Positions 9,115-64,000 of a DNA stretch of 64,000 bases are shown piece after piece. A program made the translations under genes and the position numbers. Numbering within the stretch: the first letter of the stretch is position 1; each line of letters begins with the position of its first letter. Below the pieces are notes generated by a model that was given only the letters and a program-made list of their open reading frames with translations, searched no databases and was not told the DNA's origin. Origin of the DNA: Eleginops maclovinus (Eukaryota; Chordata; Actinopteri; Perciformes; Eleginopidae); assembly GCF_036324505.1 (NCBI RefSeq), contig NC_086357.1, forward strand, positions 28,793,793-28,857,792. The letters run 5' to 3'.

Positions 9115-9603
9115 ATAGTTTACCAGGCACCAAAACTATGACCCGGTCCCCTTCAATCACATACAGTCATTCAAGTCAATACAGTATTTAAACCTTTGTA
9201 TAATGTACAACAAAACCCGACCACTAAATAATACAATAGAAAGAAATCAAGGGGGTCGAAGCGCTTCCTGTGGAGCGCCACGTCAGCTAGCTGCGATGTA
9301 TTGCCACAAGTCACGATAGGAATGAGTTACAAAAACTGAGTCTGCTTGAAGCAGGGTTGCAGATTAACCTAAGCTTGTTTAAGTCCAAGGTGACGTGTTT
9401 ACATGTATGTCGGTTAATAGGATTTAAAACTGAGAAAAGCAGCATATTTTAGGGGCTGAAAACTGCAGATTCTGACGTCTATTTGTGAGAAATGACTCAC
9501 ATTTTAAGCAATAATTCAAAAGTGTGGAGGTTATCTTTCTGTTGCAGCTGTGCTGATGTGTGCAGGCGGGTTCATGGCGTAGTCAGAGCAGCCTCAGGAG
9601 TCT

Positions 9604-9736
9604 GAACAACAGAACCGGAGTGTGTGACCAACAGAACCGGAGTGTGTGACCAACAGAACCGGAGTGTGTGACCAACAGAACCGGAGTGTGTGACCAACAG
9701 AACCGGAGTGTGTGACCAACAGAACCGGAGTGTGTG
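9604..9736. repeat. 22-bp minisatellite, 6 units
   Basis: Unit CCAACAGAACCGGAGTGTGT plus GA, nearly perfect. Confidence 0.95.
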
Positions 9737-11009
9737 CAGGGAGGCGTCGCAGCTCAGAAAGTCAAGCAACATGTGGCTGCAGATTCAGGAGAGCTTTACG
9801 CATTCTATAAAAAGGAAGTCCTGCAGCACGTGCACACTCCTGCAGCACGTGCACACTCCTGCTGAAGCTCTGCAGGTCGGCTGTGAACCTGCAGAGACAT
9901 CTAATGATGTGCAGTACAGGCAGATCCAGGTAATGCCTTTGGGGGGGGGGGATATGTTCCGTCTGTAAAGCACTAGCAGTGGCGTGTTGCTGCATCGGAG
10001 AACCCTGCTCTTCAGAAACAAAGATAAGACCAGCAGGAGGAACGTCAGACTGCTGTAAGGCACGCGCCGGCCTAAAGGAGGAGGCTGGCTCTGATCAGCT
10101 GTGCGTCTCTGCCCCACGTTGCATTTCATCTCTTAAAGGAAACGGGTTTAAACCTTTATGAAAACATGTCTACAAACTCTGACATCATTTATCCATTCCA
10201 TTATCACTTCACCAAACACACGGGCCAGCACTCGACTCATCTGTGCACGCTTTCTGTTATTCATGCGTTTGTGGAGTAGTGCTGAAAACCACTGACTCGC
10301 TCTGAACCCTTTCTGTGGAGCTCTGGTAGTCATTGTGGGTCTCTCGTGGGTCCATCTGCATCTGCTGCAGTTTCTTTTACACTTTTACCCTTTTGAGTGT
10401 GTTTGTTGTTGTTTTGCATCTCTCTGTGGGGGTTTGCATCTATTTTGAGTGCATTCATGTCTCCTTGTGTCCTCTCTGGCTGTTTGAAGTCGTCTCTGAG
10501 TTTCTCTGTGTGTTTTTAGCATTTTATAAACCCTCATCATGCATCCACTTACACAAAACGAGCAAACAGAGCAAAGAATGAGTTTGTAAAGCATGTTTTC
10601 ATTCGGTTTCGCTTCAGTTCATTGAGACTTTTCTCTCGTTGAATCCAAAGCAACACGAGGAGAGGACCCGAGGAGAGGACCCGAGGAGAAGACCCAAGGA
10701 TCAGAGGATCTTTTAGAGCTGCATCGTTCCTTTGAACCCCGGCTGCAGCAGAGACAGGCCGGTCTGCGGAGTGGAATAAGTTAACAGGAACCGCTCAGGT
10801 GGATCTGGACTGATCCTCTCTGTGTCCTTATGTACAGTAAAGTGAGGAACAGAGCAAGGCACACATCCACAGCCGGGCCACAGATATAAATAACAACAAG
10901 TGCAGGAGTCGCTCCTCTCACTGTCCAGCGCCACTTCCCGTCTGCAGCTCCCGCCTCCTTTTAAAGTGTCAGAGGTGGCGCATCCCAGCATGCTCTCTCT
11001 CATCGGGGG

Positions 11010-41636
<30,627 letters not shown>

Positions 41637-41918
41637 CTTCACCGTTCAGCAGGAAGATGCGAGGATGAGGAGGGTCAGTGAGCAAGCAGGAAGTAGATCC
41701 ATCACGTCACTCCCATCCCGCCGCTGTGGCCATGGCAACGGCATCAGCTGCAGAAACACAGTCAGGACGCATTAGCCTCACAGGAAGTGGGTCACAGACA
41801 TCACATAGGGCCGCTGCAGGCCTACAGACAATAGCTCTGTAAACGCATGTGTGCAAGTCATGCTTCATGTCTCTATTCACAACCTGGAAACAGTACCGCC
41901 TCTTGAGTCTATGTACTG

Positions 41919-42100
41919 ACCGGACCCCACTGACCGGACCCCCACTGACCGGACCCCACTGACCGGACTCCACTGCCCGGACCCACTGCCCGGACCCCAC
42001 TGACCGGACCCCCACTGACCGGACCCCACTGCCCAGGCCCCCACTGACCGGACCCCCACTGACCGGACCCCACTGACCGGACCCCCACTGCCCGGACCTA
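41919..42100. repeat. 14-15-bp CCCACTGACCGGACC minisatellite
   Basis: About 12 units with TGACCGG/TGCCCGG variants, about 170 nt upstream of the RING-exon acceptor. Confidence 0.95.
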
Positions 42101-42537
42101 CTACATTTCTTTCTGGAATAAAAACGGTACTCTGCATTTTCTCTTATTTCTACTTCACGTCGTCTAATTCAACTCATCTGAAATAAACACCATGGTGGAG
42201 CTTCCGTATGAATCCTGAAAATATCAAATGTTTTGAATGACATCGTAAAGTAATACATATGATTGTGTTAATGTGCAATGCATAACAGTAAGCAGATAAC
42301 CATATATTACTGTTAACCGAGTTAGTGTTCTCAACAGGATATTTAATCAGATTTTGAGCTTTTTATTATCGATTTAAACTGTCACCATATCTTTGATATT
42401 GGTTTTAAACAGCAGATACTTATTTAAAGTCTTGTTAGTGATTTTTCCTCTCGGTATATATTAATGTTTCTGGCACCAATACTACAAAATAAATGCTCAT
42501 ATGTGAAAAAATAACTGGCAATGAACCAGATTCAAGT

Positions 42538-43228
42538 ACAACACCTGAGTACTTCTACTTTACTCAAGTACAAGATCTGAGTACTTCTACTTTACTCAAG
42601 TACAAGATCTGAGTACTTCTACTTTACTCAAGTACAAGATCTGAGTACTTCTACTTTTACTGAAGTACAAGATCTGAGTACTTCTACTTTTACTGAAGTA
42701 CAAGATCTGAGTACTTCTACTTTACTCAAGTACAACACCTGAGTACTTCTACTTTACTCAAGTACAACACCTGAGTACTTCTACTTTACTCAAGTACAAG
42801 ATCTGAGTACTTCTACTTTTACTGAAGTACAAGATCTGAGTACTTCTACTTTACTCAAGTACAAGATCTGAGTACTTCTACTTTATTCAAGTACAAGATC
42901 TGAGTACTTCTACTTTACTCTAGTATAATATCTGAGTACTTCTACTTTTACTCAAGTACAAGATCTGAGTACTTCTACTTTACTCAAGTACAAGATCTGA
43001 GTACTTCTACTTTACTCAAGTACAAGATCTGAGTACTTCTACTTTACTCAAGTACAAGATCTGAGTACTTCTACTTTACTCAAGTACAAGATCTGAGTAC
43101 TTCTACTTTACTCAAGTACAAGATCTGAGTACTTCTACTTTTACTCAAGATCTGAGTACTTCTACTTTACTGAAGTACAGGATCTGAGTACTTCTACTTT
43201 TACTGAAGTACAGGATCTGAGTACTTCT
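42538..43228. repeat. 32-bp minisatellite, array 2 (about 21 units)
   Basis: Unit GAGTACTTCTACTTTACTCA plus AGTACAAGATCT, inverted relative to 31395-31702. It contains palindromic AGATCT and GTAC sites. Confidence 0.96.
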
Positions 43229-43459
43229 CACAGTGTAACCTAACCCCAGAAATAAACTGACGTCATTAGAGTAGAAAGTTGATTTTGGTTGAGAAATGTA
43301 AAATACGGTGAGTCTGACTGAGCCGCTTCACGGTCTCCTCCTTCTACAGTAACTTTTAGTTTTTAAAGCCACGAAGAGAGTCTGCTATAACTCCTCAGAC
43401 AGGAGAAAACAACCTTAAACACGTTAAAATAAATGTTGTATAAATAATATTATTCTTAC

Positions 43460-43740
43460 CTCAGAAAAACTCCCACTTTTTGGCCCAATTCTTCTCTCTT
43501 TTTTTCTTTGCTTTCTTGCTGCTCGTTAGCGATCCGTCTGGAAAACTGTCCTCTCTTCTCCGGAGGACCACCGGGACAAAGCCTGCTGTTACCCCGGGGA
43601 TAGGGCTCTAATGTGGGCTGGAGTTTATCAACACTCGAGTCAGATGGTGAAACAGCAGATAACATGGAGAGGAAGCGGGAGAGAGAAGGGAACTCCTGCA
43701 GAGCCGAGCGCCATGCTAACCCTGATGCTAACACTGGATG
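43460..43740 (-). other. sh3rf1: Candidate non-coding first exon of sh3rf1
   Basis: A strong donor (CTGAG|GTAAGA at 43459) ends an exon here. The RING exon has its own acceptor (TTTCTGCAG before 41747) 111 nt above its ATG, so an upstream exon must exist. The 5' limit is unknown; GC-rich sequence (GGGGCGGCAC) lies near 43812. Confidence 0.4.
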
Positions 43741-43948
43741 CTATCCTGATGCTAAGTCCGCTACTTGTGTACTGTTGCTGCAAACAGAGGGGGGAGGGGA
43801 GGCGTTCAGGGGCGGCACGGAGAACAGAGTTGTTGTACAGTTGTGAGGTTGGAGGGTTAGGGTCACATGAGAGAAAATGTGTTGGATGTGGACAACATTT
43901 AAGAACATTAGAGCCGGTTCACGTCCCGACCGGACCAAACAACACGGA

Positions 43949-44095
43949 GTGGACTGGTAACTGGAGAGGTGCCAGTTCACCTCCTGGACCTTGCCGAGGT
44001 GCCCTTACGCAAGATACCGAACCCCCAACTGCAGCCTGGTCGCTCAGACATCTCTCAGTGCATGTGACGTAAACTGTATCTGTGTATTCAGACTA
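43949..44095 (+). mobile_element. SINE fragment (body without tRNA head)
   Basis: CTGGAGAGGTGCCAGTTCAC, GAGGTGCCCTTACGCAAGAT and ACCGAACCCCCAACTGCAG match the body of the SINE at 30391 and of fish SINEs generally. Confidence 0.7.
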
Positions 44096-44115
44096 ATGTG
44101 TATAGGTCCTTTGCA

Positions 44116-44895
<780 letters not shown>

Positions 44896-45001
44896 TACAG
44901 TGCTCAGCGTAAATGAGTAGGCCTACACCCCCTTCGAAAAGTAACATTTGAAACAATATCTCAATGAACACAAACACATTTTCCCAAATGTGGACCAGAC
45001 T

Positions 45002-45586
45002 AATTATATATAATTAAATATAATATAATATTATTATATTATATTTAATTAAATATGATATAATTATATTATATTATATATAATATAATTATATATTATA
45101 TTTAATTATATTATATTAAATATAATATAATTATATTATATATAATATAATATAATTATATTATATATAATATAATATTATTATATTATATTATATTATA
45201 TATAATATAATATAATATAATATATAATATAATATAATAATATTATATATTATTATATTATATTATATATAATTATATTATATATAATATTATATAATTA
45301 TATAATATATAATTATATTATATATAATTATATTATATATAATATTATATAATTATATATAATATAATTATATAATATTATATATAATATAATTATATTA
45401 TATTATATATAATATTATATTATATTTAATTATATAATATAATATAATATAATATTATATATAATATAATTATATTATATATAATATAATATAATTATAT
45501 TATATATAATATAATTATATTATATTATATATAATATAATATAATTATATTATATATAATATTATATTATATTTAATTATATAACG
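45002..45586. repeat. AT-only tract of TATAATATAATTATA motifs
   Basis: About 585 bp of A/T only, with many self-complementary TATA units. Confidence 0.97.
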
Positions 45587-45765
45587 TGTTTAACTTCTAA
45601 CATGAAAGTGAGGTTAATAATATAACTTGGACTACACGTTTCACTTTTACTCAAATAAAGGCGATGCAGAAATGAGTACAGCCCACTGAAAGTCTCTGGA
45701 GCAAAGCTACATTTCAGAATACACCTGTCAGATTTAACAATTATCAACCTCAGTTGAGTGTAATG

Positions 45766-47421
45766 TTCATTACACAGGTGAGTCTAATGATTCATTACAC
45801 AGGTGAGTCTAATGACTCATTACACAGGTGAGTCTAATGATTCATTACACAGGTGAGTCTAATGATTCATTACACAGGTCTAATGACTCATACACAGGTG
45901 AGTCTAATGATTCATTACACAGGTGAGTCTAATGACTCATTACACAGATGAGTCTAATGATTCATTACACAGGTCTAATGACTCATACACAGGTGAATCT
46001 AATGATTCATTACACAGGTGAGTCTAATGATTCATTACACAGGTGAGTCTAATGATTCATTACACAGGTGAATCTAATGATTCATTACACAGGTGAGTCT
46101 AATGATTCATTACACAGGTGAGTAATGACTCATTACACAGGTGAGTCTAATGATTCATTACACAGGTGAGTCTAATGATTCATTACACAGGTGAGTCTAA
46201 TGACTCATTACACAGGTGAGTCTAATGATTCATTACACAGGTCTAATGACTCATACACAGGTGAGTCTAATGATTCATTACACAGGTGAATCTAATGATT
46301 CATTACACAGGTGAGTCTAATGACTCATACACAGGTGAATCTAATGATTCATTACACAGGTGAGTCTAATGATTCATTACACAGGTGAATCTAATGATTC
46401 ATTACACAGGTGAGTCTAATGGTTCATTACACAGGTCTAATGATTCATTACACAGGTGAGTCTAATGACTCATACACAGGTGAGTCTAATGATTCATTAC
46501 ACAGGTGAATCTAATGATTCATTACACAGGTGAGTCTAATGACTCATTACACAGGTGAGTCTAATGATTCATTACACAGGTCTAATGACTCATACACAGG
46601 TGAGTCTAATGATTCATTACACAGGTGAGTCTAATGACTCATTACACAGGTGAGTCTAATGATTCATTACACAGGTCTAATGACTCATACACAGGTGAGT
46701 CTAATGACTCATTACACAGGTGAGTCTAATGATTCATTACACAGGTCTAATGACTCATACACAGGTGAATCTAATGATTCATTACACAGGTGAGTCTAAT
46801 GGTTCATTACACAGGTCTAATGATTCATTACACAGGTCTAATGACTCATACACAGGTGAGTCTAATGACTCATACACAGGTGAGTCTAATGATTCATTAC
46901 ACAGGTGAGTCTAATGATTCATTACACAGGTGAGTCTAATGATTCATTACACAGGTGAGTCTAATGACTCATTACACAGGTGAGTCTAATGATTCATTAC
47001 ACAGGTGAGTCTAATGACTCATTACACAGGTCTAATGACTCATACACAGGTGAGTCTAATGACTCATTACACAGGTCTAATGATTCATTACACAGGTGAG
47101 TCTAATGACTCATACACAGGTGAATCTAATGATTCATTACACAGGTGAGTCTAATGATTCATTACACAGGTGAGTCTAATGATTCATTACACAGGTGAGT
47201 CTAATGATTCATTACACAGGTGAGTCTAATGATTCATTACACAGGTGAGTCTAATGACTCATTACACAGGTGAGTCTAATGATTCATTACACAGGTGAGT
47301 CTAATGATTCATTACACAGGTGAGTCTAATGATTCATTACACAGGTGAGTCTAATGACTCATTACACAGGTGAGTCTAATGACTCATTACACAGGTGAGT
47401 CTAATGACTCATTACACAGGT
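45766..47421. repeat. 25-bp minisatellite, about 66 units
   Basis: Unit CACAGGTGAGTCTAATGATT plus CATTA. Variants have TGACTCA instead of TGATTCA and deleted GTGAGTC parts. It is located inside the Tc1-like element. Confidence 0.97.
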
Positions 47422-47489
47422 GTCTAGCAGACTATAAGAGGGTGTTACTTAAAGAAACCCCCTTCCCAGTTCATGTCGTTAGCACCACA

Positions 47490-47690
47490 TGGAAGAGAAA
47501 TGTCACGAGACCTGAGAAAGAAAATCCTGTCTTCACACCGCAAAGGTGAAGGCTACAAGAAGACCAGCACAGCTGTACCCATCAGTCAGAATACTGGAGC
47601 AGAAGTGGGACGAACACTTAAAGAGGATGCAGCTGCAACCACCGCACAGACACGTGCAGGTCCTCCACGGAAGTCAACACCTCAACATTG
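47490..47690 (+). pseudogene. Tc1 transposase N-terminal remnant
   Basis: SRDLRKKILSSHRKGEGYKK, VGRTLKEDAAATTAQTRAGP and PRKSTP follow the helix-turn-helix start of Tc1 transposases. It runs into unrelated sequence at about 47697. Confidence 0.6.
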
Positions 47691-47706
47691 GTTATGTAAG
47701 CCGGCT

Positions 47707-47822
47707 CTGTTCTGATTGGTCAACCGCTTCGAGATGTCCCGCCCCTTAGGCTATCACGTACCATGTGTTGGAGCGCTAACCAACAGTAACGCTAGTGTTA
47801 CACAGTGATGTCACTGTGTTCC
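47707..47822 (+). promoter_or_regulatory. Promoter-like dispersed repeat, copy 2
   Basis: It has the same order of boxes as 7883-8002: CTGATTGGTCAACC, GAGATGTCCCGCCCCTTA, CTATCACGTACCATGTGT and CAGTGATGTCACTGTGTTCC. The copies differ by scattered substitutions and small indels. Confidence 0.5.
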
Positions 47823-48405
47823 AGGAGTAAACAACGGAGTCGAATGGAGGACTTCACCCGACAGCAGAACAGGGCCTCGTTAAATGACTGAAACACATCA
47901 TGATTTGACCTCTGACCTCCTGCGACCTTCACACTGAGACAGCAGCAGTGACCTCTGGGATGGAGGTCGTAAAGAGGGATTTAAACTCCTCTGGTTCAGG
48001 AGGAGCAGAGGAGCCGTAAAGACAGATTTATGAGGAGGAGCACTATAACACCCCCCCCCCACACACACACACTTTATTATGACCCCCATCATGTGTTACT
48101 CTATAGTAAGAGCTGGAGAGTAAAGTACATTTAAACACACACGTGAAACTTTTGACTGTTTTAACTAACTTTTGCAATGAATTCTGGGTAAGTTAATCTA
48201 AATGGCTGATTGAGCGTGCTCCTGTCTGCCTGGATGAATGGTCGGGGGCTCGGGGCCCTCCTGACTCCCACCTGCACCTCGGTTCCTGTCTCTCCAGGTA
48301 GAGACTGGGACCCTCCAGAGAAACAGACCCTGACCTTCAGTCCTGACTCATTGATTTTAATATCATTGTTCCTCCTGTCTTGTTTCACTCGCTTTGTTGT
48401 TGTTT
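47823..48405. other. Intergenic, no recognised gene
   Basis: It contains a C10 plus (CA)n tract at 48050-48072. The short frames resemble no known family. Confidence 0.4.
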
Positions 48406-48408
48406 TAA

Positions 48409-49125
48409 GAGGATGCTAGAGGATGCTAGGGGATGCTAGGGGATGCTAGGGGATGCTAGAGGATGCTAGGGGATGCTAGGGGATGCTAGGGGATGATAGA
48501 GGATGCTAGAGGATGATAGAGGATGATAGAGGATGATAGGGGATGATAGGGGATGATAGGGGATGATAGGGGATGATAGGGGATGATAGGGGATGATAGA
48601 GGATGCTAGAGGATGATAGGGGATGCTAGGGGATGCTAGGGGATGATAGGGGATGCTAGAGGATGATAGGGATGCTAGGGGATGCTAGGGGATGATAGAG
48701 GATGCTAGAGGATGCTAGAGGATGATAGGGGATGCTAGAGGATGCTAGAGGATGATAGAGGATGCTAGAGGATGCTAGGGGATGCTAGGGGATGCTAGAG
48801 GATGATAGGGGATGCTAGGGGATGCTAGGGGATGCTAGATGTTGCTAGAGGATGCTAGGGGATGCTAGGGGATGCTAGAGGATGCTAGGGGATGATAGGG
48901 GATGATAGGGGATGATAGGGGATGATAGGGGATGATAGGGGATGATAGGGGATGATAGGGGATGATAGGGGATGATAGGGGATGATAGGGGATGCTAGAG
49001 GATGATAGGGGATGCTAGGGGATGCTAGAGGATGCTAGAGGATGCTAGAGGATGATAGGGGATGCTAGAGGATGCTAGAGGATGCTAGGGGATGATAGAG
49101 GATGCTAGAGGATGCTAGGGGTTGT
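48409..49125. repeat. 10-bp GGATGCTAGG/GGATGATAGG minisatellite, about 71 units
   Basis: Two unit types (GCTAG and GATAG) are interspersed in blocks. It lies just past the likely 3' end of nek1. Confidence 0.97.
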
Positions 49126-49336
49126 TAGATTTCAGATATGCTGTTTCTCTAAATGAACAAGATTATTTTAGCAGAATCTGAAGTAGTCATTGTTTGCTTG
49201 GATGGATTCTGGTAGTAAAGGAGAAATTCTGTTCAGATAGATTTTATTTATTCAGTGCATTAAGCCTCCAGACATTGGTAATAATAGAAGAGGAAGTGCG
49301 GTGGGAAAAAAACTCCTCCAGTTCTTAAAAAAAGTC

Positions 49337-49342
49337 TTTATT
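49337..49342 (-). terminator. nek1: Candidate nek1 polyadenylation signal
   Basis: Minus-strand AATAAA (TTTATT on plus) lies about 470 nt after the nek1 stop. Another is at 49243-49248. Confidence 0.4.
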
Positions 49343-49812
49343 TAGTATAAAGATGAACAATAGTTAAGTAATAATCATAAAGTTAATAACTGCCCCCCCC
49401 CCCCCATCACACAGTAAAACAGTAAGAAATGTGGAAAACATTTTCAGGAATTATTGAGTTTTTGTTTTGTGAAAAGAGTAAGAAAAGGAGGTTGAACTGG
49501 TTCTGAGACGATGAGTGGAAATTAAAAAAGCGACCTGAGAGATCTTCAGAAGAGGAACACAGCGGAAGAGTTTAGACTTTGGTAATCGGCCACAAGTTTC
49601 TGCTAAAGCACTTCTTGAACACTGGTTAGAAAGTTGTGTCTGGTGTCGGGGTGCAGCCCGGAGTTTCTCATCATGCAAGTGTGCCTGAAACACTGTCCGA
49701 TGTGCGGCTGCGACACAGCATGCATAGGTCCTCCTGACAGAGGTGCATCATGGGAAGACTTCAGAAAGCCGGCAGATTGTCGTAGCTGCCGGCGGCGCCG
49801 CTGCAGCTAACA

Positions 49813-63844
<14,032 letters not shown>

Positions 63845-63988
63845 CTGCAAAACACTGAAGGGGAGACATGTTTAAGGGATTGAATGGATTGATCTGAAGG
63901 TGTCCTCCTGTCTCACTGCTTGTATCTCCTGAAGGAGGACATCTGGAACACTCGGGGGTAAAAGGTGGAATACGGAAGCCTTCAGTAC

Positions 63989-64000
63989 CTTCCTCTCGGG
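63989..64000 (-). CDS. nek1: Possible end of the preceding nek1 exon
   Basis: GAGAGGAAG|GTACTG could be an exon end with donor at 63988, and its phase would suit the exon at 63844. There is too little sequence to be sure. Confidence 0.3.

Larger units (their letters stand above)
8099..11009 (-). other. sh3rf1: Probable 3'UTR of sh3rf1
   Basis: From the stop at 11010 down to about 8.1 kb there is no other gene. Two minus-strand AATAAA signals (8124-8119 and 8108-8103) lie close together at the far end, which suits a 2.9-kb 3'UTR. It contains a long inverted repeat (8771-9114), a 22-bp minisatellite (9604-9736) and two 22-bp copies of CCTGCAGCACGTGCACACT (9819-9862). Only the polyA signals define the extent. 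Confidence 0.45.
44896..47697 (+). mobile_element. Tc1-like element expanded by internal tandem repeats
   Basis: The left end TACAGTGCTCAGCGTAAATG at 44896 and the following AACAATATCTCAATGAACAC match a fish Tc1 family. GAGGTTAATAATATAACTTG and ACTCAAATAAAGGCGATGCA continue it at 45610-45670. Degenerate transposase N-terminus follows at 47490-47690 (SRDLRKKILSSHRKGEGYKK). An AT microsatellite and a 25-bp minisatellite are swollen inside it. The right end is missing. Confidence 0.65.

Noticed and set aside
8728..9160. Two opposing frames with shared peptide content
   Set aside because: They are translations of the two arms of the inverted repeat, not genes.

Overview
The window is eukaryotic and comes from a teleost fish genome. 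The evidence is spliced genes with GT-AG introns, an NLRC3-like NLR gene with 174-bp LRR exons, Tc1-like transposons, a tRNA-derived SINE of fish type, and very many micro- and minisatellites. The gene pair sh3rf1-nek1, both on the minus strand, is in the same order and orientation as in human. I cannot name the species.

Layout. 1-6753 (+): the 3' part of an NLR gene of the expanded fish NLRC3-like type. One pre-LRR exon carries an in-frame stop, and three LRR exons and a short terminal exon follow. Its first visible intron holds a nested insertion: an outer element with hAT-like ends (199-4546) and, inside it, a TTAA-flanked element (913-4379). The inner element carries a truncated transposase-like gene (+) and an intact gene (-) for a free-standing protein resembling the cysteine-rich C-terminal domain of the P2X7 receptor.

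11010-41636 (-): a complete sh3rf1 (POSH) gene of 11 coding exons. It encodes a RING E3 ligase and JNK scaffold of about 829 residues with four SH3 domains. All exon phases agree except exon 2, where a run of nine C's shifts the frame by +1. A probable 3'UTR runs down to about 8.1 kb, and a probable non-coding first exon lies near 43.5 kb. Intron 1 (about 19.6 kb) is packed with tandem arrays, some of them in inverted pairs.

49813-63844 (-, running off the right edge): 21 exons of nek1 encoding the region C-terminal to the kinase domain, down to the conserved C-terminus ending in DNDE and a stop. The phases of all 21 exons agree. The kinase domain lies beyond position 64000.

Tandem repeats make up a large share of the window, and several sit directly on splice sites. 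A 29-unit array repeats the sh3rf1 exon-4 donor. A pyrimidine tract of about 960 nt precedes exon 3. A UG tract abuts the last sh3rf1 exon, and a CU tract abuts the last nek1 exon. Most long open frames in the window are artefacts of repeats whose unit length is a multiple of three.
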